NCBI GenBank assembly: GCA_900074745.1
Contig: LT598463.1
Coordinates: 503,926 to 567,925, forward strand
DNA: 64,000 bases
Direction: 5' to 3'
Source: Lachancea mirantina
Taxonomy: Eukaryota; Ascomycota; Saccharomycetes; Saccharomycetales; Saccharomycetaceae
Shown: piece by piece, positions 1 to 9,570 of the stretch
Layout: every line of letters begins with the position of its first letter
Numbering within the stretch: the stretch's first letter is position 1
Position numbers and translations under genes: made by a program
The notes under the pieces: model-generated
Seen by the model: the letters and a program-made list of their open reading frames with translations, nothing else
What the model was told of the DNA's origin: nothing
The model's database searches: none

Positions 1-391
1 GTGAATTTCTTCTGGTATAAAGTGTTTATGTAGAGCTTTCTCCCGAGTGGAAAACAACGAGTATAGGATGTGGGCGGTAAAATGTAATGAAAGTTAAAGA
101 AGGGCCTCATCACTTAATAGAGAGGCTTCAGAGTAACCTCAACTCAACATGGTGTTCACGGGCAAATAGTTTTTGACACTCCTGGAAAAGAACGGCCGAA
201 AAAGCTCTGGAAATCGGGACCAAAAGCATCTCTGTTTCTCATTATTACTTTGTCGATGTAGCGCCTGTATTATAAACTGCGTCTTCAATGGCTGATCCAG
301 TTATAAAGCAGTAGTATATCACGCCGATGGCTAAAGGCAAGCTGACTTAACTGCTACTAAGCTTGGAAAGAATTTAAAATACATTATATTA
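1..391. other. Non-coding left edge, no gene seen
   Basis: No open frame of useful length and no recognisable RNA gene lies here. In S. cerevisiae the orthologue of the first protein gene, NUP60, is the first gene to the right of CEN1, so a centromere could be close. I see no CDEI-CDEII-CDEIII arrangement in these bases, so any centromere would lie left of the window. Confidence 0.5.
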
Positions 392-501
392 GGGCGTGTG
401 GTCTAGTGGTATGATTCTCGCTTTGGGCGAAGATTGAGTTATACTTGGTCTAAAAATCACAAATATGCGAGAGGCCCTGGGTTCAATTCCCAGCTCGCCC
501 C
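392..501 (+). tRNA. tRNA-Pro (UGG) with a 38-nt intron
   Basis: The acceptor stem GGGCGTG pairs with CTCGCCC except for one T-T mismatch, and the D-arm and T-arm (GGGTTCAATTCCC) are standard. The anticodon TGG is at 424-426. A 38-nt intron (428-465) interrupts the anticodon loop one base 3' of the anticodon, the usual place for eukaryotic tRNA introns, leaving a 72-nt mature tRNA. A run of six T at 509-514 is the likely Pol III terminator. The intron needs the Sen endonuclease, whose SEN34 subunit is encoded at 17181-18026. Confidence 0.95.
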
Positions 502-694
502 AAGTTAATTTTTTAATTTTATTTGTACAGTGTTCGGTCAGCCTTCAAAGAAAAATAAATTTGAATTAACTTTCCGTCATCGGTTCGGGTTTAGTTTAGA
601 TGAAAAGGATTTTGTTTCTCAGTTCGATACTAACAATTGTTACTACTAAAAGTTTGCAACTCAAAGTAGTGGCACAACTTCCAAAAGCGCTCTC

Positions 695-2128
695 ATGAGA
701 TATAGAGAGGAAGGGAAGGGCTTAGGAAAGTCCTCTTCGCTGTTGTCGCGATTTGCTTCCTTTCTAGCACCAAAAAAAGGCGACCCCAATTCGGCTCGAG
801 GCGGAAAGGCTCTACATGTTAGCGACGCTACTGTTCCTGGTGGGTTCTACGTGCCTAGCTCCCACGAAAGCTATCCAGCAACCATAATTCGCAGCTTTAG
901 CGAAAAATCTGACAGAAGGCATGAGTGTGAGACGGTTGAAACTCAATCAAATGCAACCCAGGTTCTTGCCGATTTTTTCAAGAATAAAGCTGGAAAGTCG
1001 TTATCGGATGTCGAATACGAAGGAGTTTTGTCTTTGATGAGGAAAAGCAGATCTGTTGAGTCTTCCCCAACTCCAGCCTATGAGCAGTCTACCCAAAGTT
1101 TCAAGCTGGGTAACAAAATGCTAAGATCGCAGCATAGTTCCAGAGAGAAGGAAAGTTTTGAAACGCCCTCATACAAGCCCAAGTATGATAAAAGTCTGAC
1201 AGCGGATTCATCTCTACAAAGCGTCAATTTCACTGGCAAAAGAAGGGTTTTTGACTATTCTAGTCTACCATCTCCATACAGAACAACAATTCATAAGTAT
1301 AGCTCTGCATTTCGATCTCGTCCAAGGTCTACAAATGGAGTGCAGAAGCCACAGGAAAAAACCAATAAGACTTCGACGACGCAGAAAATCAGCAACACGG
1401 CAGCCACACTGATCTCTTTACTGGATGAAGACACCAATACGACGTTAAACAACCTCGCAAACCCGTACTCTCCTTTGGTATCTGAAATTAAACGTCACAG
1501 GCGGACACCAAATATACTGCCCGGAAACGAGTCTCAAAATCAATCGATAGGAAGCACACCAGTCAAATCATTTGCCTTGTCATCAGTCGAAAATTCCGAG
1601 AATACGGACATTACAAATGAGTCTGAGAATAAGGGCCACTTGTTTGATAAATACAGACCTACCAAATCTTCGTCTCTCAGACAGTCACATTCAATCGATT
1701 CAGAAAAGTTTAAGAATACAGAGCAATCGTCTGCTGAAACAAAAAATCTATCGGTCCCAACATCATCCTTTAATTTCCAGTTTAAGAAGCCAGTTGCACA
1801 GACTAAGATCTCCAAATCACCATCTCAGCCGACTTCATCTTTTAAAGGAAAGATATTTGTGAAAGATGATATTGATCAAAATGAAGATATTGAAAGGAAA
1901 CCCGATCTAGAGGAGCATGAAGAGGCCTTCAACGAGAACGAGGGGTTAAATGAGCGAACATTTCCTGCTTCTCTGCCTAAATCTCACATGGTCGATAGCT
2001 ACCAGAACTCGAGTTTGAAAGGGCTGAAAAGTTCTTTCACTTTCGAAACTCCGCTATCTGTGTCCGAAGACTCGGCACCAATTAATCAAGAACAAGTTGC
2101 GAAGTGTAGATCTCTCTTCATATTTTAA
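695..2128 (+). CDS. NUP60: Nucleoporin Nup60, nuclear basket FXF nucleoporin
   Basis: The 477-residue product matches budding-yeast Nup60 in several blocks: KISNTAATLISLLDED, then NLANPYSPLVSEIKRHRR, DYSSLPSPYRTTIHKYS, and a C terminus KCRSLFIF like the S. cerevisiae ending FKSLYTF. Nup60 sits on the nuclear basket and helps anchor Nup2, Mlp proteins and export factors. The N terminus (about residues 12-26, SSLLSRFASFLAPKK) can form the amphipathic membrane-binding helix known in the family. Short phenylalanine motifs (FNFQF near residue 357, FTFE near 449) fit FXF repeats. It is somewhat shorter than the 539-residue S. cerevisiae protein. The next gene, ERP1, is convergent. Identity is from recalled family sequence. 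Confidence 0.93.
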   Translation: MRYREEGKGLGKSSSLLSRFASFLAPKKGDPNSARGGKALHVSDATVPGGFYVPSSHESYPATIIRSFSEKSDRRHECETVETQSNATQVLADFFKNKAGKSLSDVEYEGVLSLMRKSRSVESSPTPAYEQSTQSFKLGNKMLRSQHSSREKESFETPSYKPKYDKSLTADSSLQSVNFTGKRRVFDYSSLPSPYRTTIHKYSSAFRSRPRSTNGVQKPQEKTNKTSTTQKISNTAATLISLLDEDTNTTLNNLANPYSPLVSEIKRHRRTPNILPGNESQNQSIGSTPVKSFALSSVENSENTDITNESENKGHLFDKYRPTKSSSLRQSHSIDSEKFKNTEQSSAETKNLSVPTSSFNFQFKKPVAQTKISKSPSQPTSSFKGKIFVKDDIDQNEDIERKPDLEEHEEAFNENEGLNERTFPASLPKSHMVDSYQNSSLKGLKSSFTFETPLSVSEDSAPINQEQVAKCRSLFIF

Positions 2129-2391
2129 AAGTCATGAATACCAGATGCAATTATTCGCTATAAAATCACTTGAAATTAATGAAGTATAATACGAACAGGA
2201 GTCTTCAATCCCTATGTGCATTTGAAATCCAATTGTTTAGGCTTCATCATTGCTTATACTAGTAAGGAAAATTGATTATTTTTTCGAGCCTATTACTCTT
2301 TCAGCAGAAGTTATGGTATTGAACTTTTAAGGATGTTACACCAAAGATTGGCTATATGTAAGGTTGTATATGAAGCATAAATTGGCACAAT

Positions 2392-3051
2392 TTACAATAC
2401 TTTTTGTTTTACGAAAAACGAGCGCAGGTGCCTTAGTTGCCATGCGCATGTACCGCCCAAAACAATGGTTTGAATGATAGTCCACCACATGGCACGCGAA
2501 TTCGCGGATTCAGAAGCATTTCTAAAATTAGCTTCTCTTTCTCTAACCAAAGTCTGTTCCTCTCTGATCTTTTCGACTTTTTCGCTTAACACTTGAATCT
2601 TATTCTGCAAAGTCTGAACCGTTTTCTTCCTTTTAGAATCCAACTTTGAGTCTGAACCGACTTCAAACTCAAGATCAACTTTGGTCTTGACTTTGGCAAG
2701 CCACCCAGAGGCTTGGGGCTGGATGCATATTTTGTGTTCTCCAGTATCGAGAGCTGTGAAAGTAAAGTCTCCTTCAGCGAGTCCTTTCTGGTGAACAACG
2801 CGATGATTGTCGTCGAAAGCTTCTTCAACATCAATTACCACGGAGATCTCATTTCCATTGGCTGTACGATAAGCTCCGAGTCCTTCGTCCCACTGCTGAA
2901 CACTGTACACGCCTTGCAATAGCGTGTTTTTGGAAAGCTCTTTGTAGAAACATTTGCGTTCTCCGCCATTGCTGTAAAAGTAAAACGCGTTTATACATGG
3001 AAATAGTACCAATAGGCTTAGCAAGCCAATTGCTGATGTGATTGATCTCAT
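2392..3051 (-). CDS. ERP1: p24-family ER-Golgi cargo receptor Erp1
   Basis: The product starting at 3051 is 219 residues, the same length as S. cerevisiae Erp1. It has a cleavable signal peptide (MRSITSAIGLLSLLVLFPCINA), a GOLD lumenal domain beginning FYFYSNGGERKCFYKEL, a membrane-proximal coiled coil (about 150-185), one membrane segment (WWTIIQTIVLGGTCAW) and a short cytosolic tail with the diphenylalanine FF of p24 proteins. Erp1 works with Emp24, Erv25 and Erp2 in COPII vesicles loading GPI-anchored proteins. The open frame runs upstream of 3051, but that extension lacks a signal peptide and overlaps SWD1, so the inner ATG is preferred. ERP1 and SWD1 are divergent with 91 bp between start codons. 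Confidence 0.93.
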   Translation of the reverse strand: MRSITSAIGLLSLLVLFPCINAFYFYSNGGERKCFYKELSKNTLLQGVYSVQQWDEGLGAYRTANGNEISVVIDVEEAFDDNHRVVHQKGLAEGDFTFTALDTGEHKICIQPQASGWLAKVKTKVDLEFEVGSDSKLDSKRKKTVQTLQNKIQVLSEKVEKIREEQTLVREREANFRNASESANSRAMWWTIIQTIVLGGTCAWQLRHLRSFFVKQKVL

Positions 3052-3142
3052 TGTTTTTTTTGGCTTACTTGTTTGGTTTTGATCAGTAGAAAGGAAAACT
3101 TTTGCATACATTTTTAAATTTAAATTTGTTACCGACACGTAA

Positions 3143-4444
3143 ATGGCCAATCTGCAACTACAAGATCCATTTTCGGTGTTAAAGGAGTATCCTGAGAAGC
3201 TCACGCAAATCCTCGTTTCTCCTATATACACATGTTGTATTCGATTTTCTCCGCGCGGCGATTACTTAGCTGCCGGTTGTTCAAATGGCGCTATTGTGAT
3301 ATATGACATCGACACGGCAAAACCGATCACCATGCTGGGAAGCGAAGGTGGATGCCACATAAGGTCTGTGCAATCATTATCTTGGTCACGATGTGGTCGA
3401 TATCTGTTAAGTTCTGGAAGGGACTGGTGGATTAAGGTGTGGGACTTGCAGTCAAGGAGCAGACCTTTGAAGGAACATAAGTTCGACTCACCGATCTGGG
3501 AATGCCATTGGAGTTCTAGAGCTCCATGGGAGTGCATTTCAACAGTATTGGAAAAGAGCTATGCCTACGTGGTTGATTTTGTTGGAGAAGAGGCAATTGT
3601 GCAAGAATTGAAGTCAACTCTGGATAATGACGACGCTGAGAGTTTGGACCATGGTTATACGTTGGTAAGCTGCTCTCATCCCCGCTTTTCTGATCTTGTA
3701 CTTACAGGGACTTCGAAAGGCTGGTTCAAAATATATCAATTGAGGCAAGATGGCGTTACGCTTCGACACTGTTCCAAATTCGCGAATTCCAATACAAAAC
3801 ATCTCGTCATTTCCCAATCTGGGGATAGAATTGCTATCAATTCTTCAGATAGGACCATTCGTCAGTTTTCACTGTTCATCAGCGACGATATGGAACACAT
3901 TAACATTGAGATTGAACACAAATATCAAGACGTGATCAATAAGCTGCAGTGGAATAGTATATTCTTCAGTAACAATTCTGCGGAGTATTTAATTGCATCG
4001 ACGCACGGATCATCTGCTCACGACATTTATCTTTGGGAGACGAGCAGCGGAACCTTAGTAAGGGTCCTAGAGGGCACGGAGGAAGAACTATTGGACATTG
4101 ATTGGAACTTCTACAACATGTGCATTGCAGCTAACGGAATTGAAACGGGAAATATTTATATTTGGTCCATTGTAATACCGCCAAAATGGAGCGCTCTGGC
4201 CCCAGATTTCGAAGAGGTCGACGAAAATATTGAATACAAAGAAAAAGAAGACGAGTTTGATGAAAGCGATGTTCTTGAACAGCAGCAGGAGCTAGACGAA
4301 GCCGAAGAGACGGAAATCGATTTACGAGCGCTGGAAAAATTCGACGTGAGAGGCAACGATCTCACCATGAAAAGTTTCATAATTCCCATCGAATATAGCG
4401 ACATAGTTATGCTAAAAATGTGGGACGGGGCAGGGGCTGCTTAG
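3143..4444 (+). CDS. SWD1: COMPASS (Set1C) subunit Swd1, WD40 protein
   Basis: The 433-residue protein is a WD40 propeller of RbBP5/Swd1 type. Swd1 is a core subunit of the Set1 histone H3-K4 methyltransferase complex and contacts Set1 and Bre2. Visible repeats include IRFSPRGDYLAAGCSNGAIVIYD (in pieces), WSRCGRYLLSSGRDWWIKVWDL and LDIDWNFYNMCIAANG; after the propeller come a WSALAPDF segment and an acidic tail (about 350-400) typical of Swd1 rather than generic WD40 proteins. The order NUP60-ERP1-SWD1 is the same as on S. cerevisiae chromosome I, which supports the call. Confidence 0.93.
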   Translation: MANLQLQDPFSVLKEYPEKLTQILVSPIYTCCIRFSPRGDYLAAGCSNGAIVIYDIDTAKPITMLGSEGGCHIRSVQSLSWSRCGRYLLSSGRDWWIKVWDLQSRSRPLKEHKFDSPIWECHWSSRAPWECISTVLEKSYAYVVDFVGEEAIVQELKSTLDNDDAESLDHGYTLVSCSHPRFSDLVLTGTSKGWFKIYQLRQDGVTLRHCSKFANSNTKHLVISQSGDRIAINSSDRTIRQFSLFISDDMEHINIEIEHKYQDVINKLQWNSIFFSNNSAEYLIASTHGSSAHDIYLWETSSGTLVRVLEGTEEELLDIDWNFYNMCIAANGIETGNIYIWSIVIPPKWSALAPDFEEVDENIEYKEKEDEFDESDVLEQQQELDEAEETEIDLRALEKFDVRGNDLTMKSFIIPIEYSDIVMLKMWDGAGAA

Positions 4445-4658
4445 AATTTCTCTGGTGCCATCTGTTGATATTTATGAACGGGGCAAAAGGGCGAAACTGT
4501 CCTTTGGGTTAAGGCACGTGATTTTCAAGTTTTTAAGATTTTCACTACTTATTCACGTTAATATTTGATTTAATTTCTCCATATCGAGGGACGTGAATCT
4601 AACTTTAAGGAAAGCTATCAGGACGAATAGATTGCCCTCTTACACTTTATCAATCAGG

Positions 4659-6314
4659 ATGTCGTCAAGAGGTGGAAATCCTTTCTTAAATAATACCCCA
4701 TCTTCTTCACCTGCTAAACAACAACAATTGAATGGCAAACGTATATCGAAAAGCACGACGTCGGCAACTACCTCGACTCAGTCTTCACCCGTGAGGCGAC
4801 CCAATTCGTCCGCAAATGTCAAATACACCGATAGATTCATCCCCAAGCGCACGGAGCTAGATTTAAATGCTGTGTTCTCAATAGGAAGCTCGAAACTTTT
4901 AAAACCTGAAAGTGCGGATACTGAAGGCCATTTCGAATTACAAAAGGAGCGGGAAGCTCATCGGACTTTCGATACCGTTTTGAAAAACGAGCTGTTTGGA
5001 GAGCAGCTCAATATGGATTCTAGCGGCTATGGAGACAGCATCGAAAAAATTCAGTGGGCAACCTCATCAAACCCCGAGGAGCCTTCTACACCCACCCGAT
5101 CGCATGGATTTCTTTCGGATAATGAGTCCCCTCGACATGATTCTGACCTAAATAAAGCCAATGCCACACGAAAGGGTCTCGGAACTCGAATTGAGAACGT
5201 GAGAGGAGCTAGTCTCTTGACTTACCGTGAGAAAACGGCAACAAGACCCACCAGAGCCTTTATAATTCAAAACCAATACTCAACTTCATCATCTCCAATA
5301 CGCTCAGACTCTGAAAGGTTGCTGTTATCTCCGAGGAAAAAGATTCGACAGATTGCGAAAGTTCCTTATAGGGTCCTTGATGCTCCGTCACTTGCCGATG
5401 ATTTTTATTATGACCTCATTGACTGGTCAAGCACGGATGTATTGGGAGTAGCGCTCGGAAAGTCGATTTTCTTGACTGACAATAACACGAATGAAGTCGT
5501 ACAGCTGGCTGATACAACTGACGAATTTACCAGTTTGAACTGGGTAGGAGCGGGCTCCCATCTAGCGGCTGGACGAGGGAATGGTATTGTGGAGATATAC
5601 GACATTGTGAAAAGAAAGTGCATAAGAACAATGCCTGGACATGCGGATCGTGTTGCTTGCTTATCTTGGAATAACCACATTTTAAGCTCGGGAAGTCGAG
5701 ATCGAAAGATTTTACACAGAGATGTTAGAATGCCTGATCCATACTTTGAAGAGATCAGGTCTCATACCCAGGAAGTTTGTGGTTTGAAGTGGAATGCTGA
5801 GGAGAATAAACTCGCTTCAGGCGGTAATGATAATCAAGTTTATGTCTACGATGGCTTTTCCAAGAGGCCTTTTTTAAACCTTTCTGAACACACTGCTGCT
5901 GTAAAGGCCTTGGCCTGGTCACCTCATCGAAGAGGGATTTTGGCTTCGGGAGGGGGCACGGCAGATCGGAAGTTGAAGATATGGAATGTTTCCACATCAA
6001 ATAAGATCAATGACGTGGACACATCTTCTCAGGTTTGCAACATGGTGTGGTCAAAAAATACCGACGAGATCGTTACCTCTCATGGGTATTCTAAGTACAA
6101 TTTAACGATTTGGGAAGCGTCAAAACTAGAACCTGTAGCGATTCTCAAAGGTCATAGCTTCAGAGTATTACACCTGACTCTTTCTTCTGACGGTACAACA
6201 ATTGTATCTGGAGCTGGTGATGAAACTTTGCGTTACTGGAAAATATTCGAAAAACAGACATTGAAGCGACCTTCGTCGTCTACACTTTTGAACGCTTTTA
6301 ATCAGTTAAGATAG
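4659..6314 (+). CDS. CDH1: APC/C activator Cdh1 (Hct1), WD40
   Basis: Cdh1 recruits substrates to the anaphase-promoting complex in late mitosis and G1. The frame is open from 4593, but the ATG at 4659 gives MSSRGGNPFLNNTPSSSP, which aligns with the S. cerevisiae start, so 551 residues is preferred. A C-box (DRFIPKR) precedes the seven-bladed propeller. Strongly conserved blocks are QIAKVPYRVLDAPSLADDFY, DWSSTDVLGVALG, CLSWNNHILSSGSRD and GHSFRVLHLTLSSDGTT. Several S/TP sites in the N-terminal half fit the known Cdk inhibition of Cdh1. The protein ends FNQLR, so the usual C-terminal Ile-Arg tail is Leu-Arg here. Confidence 0.95.
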   Translation: MSSRGGNPFLNNTPSSSPAKQQQLNGKRISKSTTSATTSTQSSPVRRPNSSANVKYTDRFIPKRTELDLNAVFSIGSSKLLKPESADTEGHFELQKEREAHRTFDTVLKNELFGEQLNMDSSGYGDSIEKIQWATSSNPEEPSTPTRSHGFLSDNESPRHDSDLNKANATRKGLGTRIENVRGASLLTYREKTATRPTRAFIIQNQYSTSSSPIRSDSERLLLSPRKKIRQIAKVPYRVLDAPSLADDFYYDLIDWSSTDVLGVALGKSIFLTDNNTNEVVQLADTTDEFTSLNWVGAGSHLAAGRGNGIVEIYDIVKRKCIRTMPGHADRVACLSWNNHILSSGSRDRKILHRDVRMPDPYFEEIRSHTQEVCGLKWNAEENKLASGGNDNQVYVYDGFSKRPFLNLSEHTAAVKALAWSPHRRGILASGGGTADRKLKIWNVSTSNKINDVDTSSQVCNMVWSKNTDEIVTSHGYSKYNLTIWEASKLEPVAILKGHSFRVLHLTLSSDGTTIVSGAGDETLRYWKIFEKQTLKRPSSSTLLNAFNQLR

Positions 6315-7527
6315 AATAATGGTAAAAACAAGTTGATTTTGAATATTTAGTTTGCGCATTGGAAGGATAGGAGCAATACTTTTATTTCTCCTGCTATTTC
6401 TACAGGCATTTTAAGGAAGAGCAATTACTCATGTTGAGTTGGTTTTAGTTTGGTTTACCTGGTCAACTTTTATGAAACAATCTCTAGATATAGTGGAGAG
6501 ATAATTGCCTCCCGCCGGGCAACAGTGTCGAGAATTTTCGTCGCCGAGGTATTTCTAATCACTGTATTTTCAATCAAAGCTAATTGCATTTGGGCCTCCT
6601 GTGTACACTCAAGAAGATCGATCTTTCCTGCAATAGCTCTGAAGAGCCAGATGTGAATTTTTGAGGAGGTAATTATCAGTTCGACCAACTAGGCGGCCAT
6701 TGTTATTACCGATCCGTTTAGCGCGTTACCTCTGCATTGCTTGCCAATTATATCTTGAGATGTTTAAGCTAGTGCTACTATAACAGTCAATTTTCTCATA
6801 ATCGTATCTCGACCAGTAGGTGCAACCTAAACTTCGGGCCTCAAATTAATATGTCGGAAGGCCTCCATTTTACCAGCCACTGTTTTTATGTGACGATCTG
6901 CAAAAACATACACACCAAAATGTCCTCAAAAACGGTCAACGAGGGTTGGGGATTGCGCCTTTGATTTCACCATGCAATTGCAAAGGTCTAAGATAATTAC
7001 GGCGACTGTTTGCGGTTCATATTAACGCCAAAAATTGACTTTATCTCGACCAGGTCCCTCTAGTACTAAAAGAAGTCACACAGTTAGTTTTGTCAAAAAT
7101 GGTTTCCGCGCCAGACCTCGAGAATTTGAAACACGTCGTAACACTTATGACGCATGATAATTTCGGGTTTTTATTTGGATTTCGATATTGTAAGGTGGCA
7201 GGCCTTTTTGGCAAATTTTTTTTTTCGCTCTGATTGGGTATAATTAAGTTCAGCGGCAAGAAAAAAGCCTCTAGAGCCGAACAACTAACGAGAAGGCCGA
7301 AGCCATCTTTACCTATGCACTCTCGATTTACTCTCGACGCTTTTCTTGCCTTAGAACAAATCATTCAAAAAGTTTGCCTTTAATTCACCCAAAACTACCT
7401 CGTAACCCACGCGCAAAACAAAAGAGTGCAAAGGTGCCAAAACGCACTTTTTTTTTAAAATCCTTTTCCTCCAGAAGCGGTGTTCTTGAATGTCCTTGAC
7501 ACTTTACTGAGCATCCGCGGGGAGTGA
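6315..7527. other. Intergenic between CDH1 and a zinc-cluster gene
   Basis: The 3' ends of two convergent genes leave 1.2 kb without an assignable gene. In S. cerevisiae RPN14 lies between CDH1 and COG7; I see no trace of it here. The only thing standing out is the small broken frame at 6470-6700, entered separately. Confidence 0.5.
6470..6700 (-). pseudogene. Small frame of about 75 codons with amber as codon 4
   Basis: On the minus strand ATG GCC GCC TAG (6700 down to 6689) is followed by 72 more in-frame sense codons ending at 6470. The inferred peptide after the amber is rich in helix formers with regular hydrophobic spacing (for example LVELIITSSKIHIWLFRAIA, then a KIDLLECTQEAQ segment), which looks more like protein than random sequence. 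I do not recognise the family. Options are a decayed gene, a coding exon whose 3' splice site is the TAG (I found no good branch site or 5' splice site), or chance. Low confidence. Confidence 0.2.
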
Positions 7528-9417
7528 TCACACCTCTGATATCCAGTTCATGAGGATACCCTCTAAATTCAAAGCCGCTTTGTCCATTTCCCATTGCTTT
7601 AAGCACTCTTCGAAGTCAATACTTTGAATTGAATCTATGTGATTGAGAGCCTTTTTAAAGATGCTGCATCCAAGCAGGCGACCTTCATCATGCGAATCTC
7701 GAAATTCACGGACCACTTCTGAGCTCCAAATCTCCCTTTTCACCTTTTTCACTAGTGAAAACGCATTTATATCATTGTCATTCCATAAAGGCGCCAACTT
7801 TATTTCTAAAACTTTCATCAACTGCTCTATGAGCAAATATTTGTACATGACAGGGTCCGCTTCTAGGCATTCTTTGATGTCAGGAGACAGAAACATTTTT
7901 AGTTCTTCGCAGTAATATTGAAGATGATATCCCTTCTTTGGAAAGCTGAAGATGTCTTTGATCACCACAAAAAGGTATTGCATCACAGTTGAGCCCTTGC
8001 TATACCAAGCATACTTGTAACAGCTCCCTGAAAGAAGCCTTTTCAATGTGAAGAAAAGTAGCGCAAATGATAGTCGCACGGTCTTGTCTTCAAATGCTTT
8101 TCCCTCAGTAAGAACCTCGAGAATTCCCTTATTAAAGCGGCCCTTTTTATAGGCATCATGAACAGGACTTGAAGGCTCTTTGGGCCTTTGGTTTGTTATT
8201 GCCATATACCTCAATTGGAAGCGCAAAAGAAAAATCTTCAGAGTGCTCGAAAAGTACTCCCCTTCGTCCTCGTTTTTCTGAATAAGAGAACACAGACCCT
8301 CTATTTTTCCGTAAGCTTTCTGCAACCTGGAATCAATATCATCAAGAATTGACTGACTTGCCCCGCACACACCATTTTTCAACGCCATAACTGGGCGATA
8401 TAAGTCGTTTATGAGGAATCTGCCTCGAGCATACGGCACAGCAATATTGCCATTCGTAGAGCTGTTTTCAGTTAGGAGGATAGGTCGAGGTTGGTCCTCT
8501 GCACTCATAAACGCTAATCCAGCTACTACTGAAGAGGAACCCTCAAAAAAGAGTATGTAATTCCATAATAGCCCGAACCCTGCTTTTGATGTGGCATGGA
8601 AACCATCAGCGTCAAAATCACTCTTTGGGAAATTTAACCCCAATTGCTGTGCTTGTCGTAATAAGATCGCAGAAAGACCTAGCGTCTCAACCATGTTCGG
8701 ATCAATTACAAAATTGACGATTAAAAGACATCTAAGAAGCTCCACAGACGGTTTAATTGGAAATTGACACCAGTCCACTAACGTTTGGAAAGCACTATAA
8801 TATTTCTCTGACAAAAAAAGATCTGGAATTTGCTCCTCAGCAACATTAGCATAGGCAACAGAAAACAAAATTGTGAAAAGTTGAAGAAGTTTTGGATGTT
8901 TTTCATTATTGGCAACGTCTGGTTTCTCGAAAAATACGCTCAAACTTACCTCGACATCTTCTCTTTCAAGCAGTGGAATTATGGGATTTATTCGCTGAAA
9001 GTATGACTCGAGAATGAAGTTAAAGTTTTTTTTAGCCGGTATTAAGCCGTATATTTCTTCTGGTAACAGCCTCTTTGTCGACAGTCTTTCTAATTTCGTT
9101 ATGGCATTCCTTCGTGTTGATCCTTTTTTCTTCTCCAAAGCAGACGAGGACGCAATCTTTGAACCCAGCTCATTCGAGAAATAGGGGTAATACCCCGTCG
9201 TTTTAAATTCCTCGGGATTTGATCGCTTTGGTTGGACAGTTTTTCGACTGGGACTGACACTTGAAAGATATTCTTTCTTGTTGAAACCGTATATGCACTC
9301 ATGAGTAACCCCCAGACGAACGCAGTTATTACAAGGTTTTACTTTATCGCATTTTAGCTTGTGCTCATAACAGTATTTGCAGGATTTGATCACTCTGCGT
9401 CTCTTTATCACTTTCAT
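7528..9417 (-). CDS. Zn2Cys6 fungal transcription factor, unassigned
   Basis: The first ATG is at 9417, giving 629 residues. A binuclear zinc cluster lies at the N terminus: Cys13-x2-Cys16-x6-Cys23-x5-Cys29-x2-Cys32-x8-Cys41, inside a basic context (KRRRVIKSC). The long remainder is typical of the fungal-specific regulator fold, with hydrophobic helices such as LLQLFTILFSVAYANVA and LRCLLIVNFVIDPNMVE. Such proteins are nuclear DNA-binding activators or repressors; the target is not inferable. No counterpart sits between CDH1 and RFA1 in S. cerevisiae, so it is a lineage-specific insertion or an ancestral gene lost elsewhere. It lies downstream of RFA1 on the same strand with about 150 bp between them. 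Confidence 0.85.
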   Translation of the reverse strand: MKVIKRRRVIKSCKYCYEHKLKCDKVKPCNNCVRLGVTHECIYGFNKKEYLSSVSPSRKTVQPKRSNPEEFKTTGYYPYFSNELGSKIASSSALEKKKGSTRRNAITKLERLSTKRLLPEEIYGLIPAKKNFNFILESYFQRINPIIPLLEREDVEVSLSVFFEKPDVANNEKHPKLLQLFTILFSVAYANVAEEQIPDLFLSEKYYSAFQTLVDWCQFPIKPSVELLRCLLIVNFVIDPNMVETLGLSAILLRQAQQLGLNFPKSDFDADGFHATSKAGFGLLWNYILFFEGSSSVVAGLAFMSAEDQPRPILLTENSSTNGNIAVPYARGRFLINDLYRPVMALKNGVCGASQSILDDIDSRLQKAYGKIEGLCSLIQKNEDEGEYFSSTLKIFLLRFQLRYMAITNQRPKEPSSPVHDAYKKGRFNKGILEVLTEGKAFEDKTVRLSFALLFFTLKRLLSGSCYKYAWYSKGSTVMQYLFVVIKDIFSFPKKGYHLQYYCEELKMFLSPDIKECLEADPVMYKYLLIEQLMKVLEIKLAPLWNDNDINAFSLVKKVKREIWSSEVVREFRDSHDEGRLLGCSIFKKALNHIDSIQSIDFEECLKQWEMDKAALNLEGILMNWISEV

Positions 9418-9570
9418 CACATTGGCTTCTCTTAGTTAATATGGATTTTCATAGTTAAGATTTCTTGGTTTAGATGGACAATTCTGATCGATTATCGTCA
9501 AGAATAAATCTACTCCGTAAAGAAAAGGTACATAACTCAACTGGAGACCGCGACAGTTGCGTCCATCGCT

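Noticed and set aside
1-390. Possible point centromere; TGTTTATG at 23-30 resembles the start of CDEIII
   Set aside because: No CCGAA core at the right spacing, no CDEI (RTCACRTG) and no 80-160 bp of almost pure A/T beside it.
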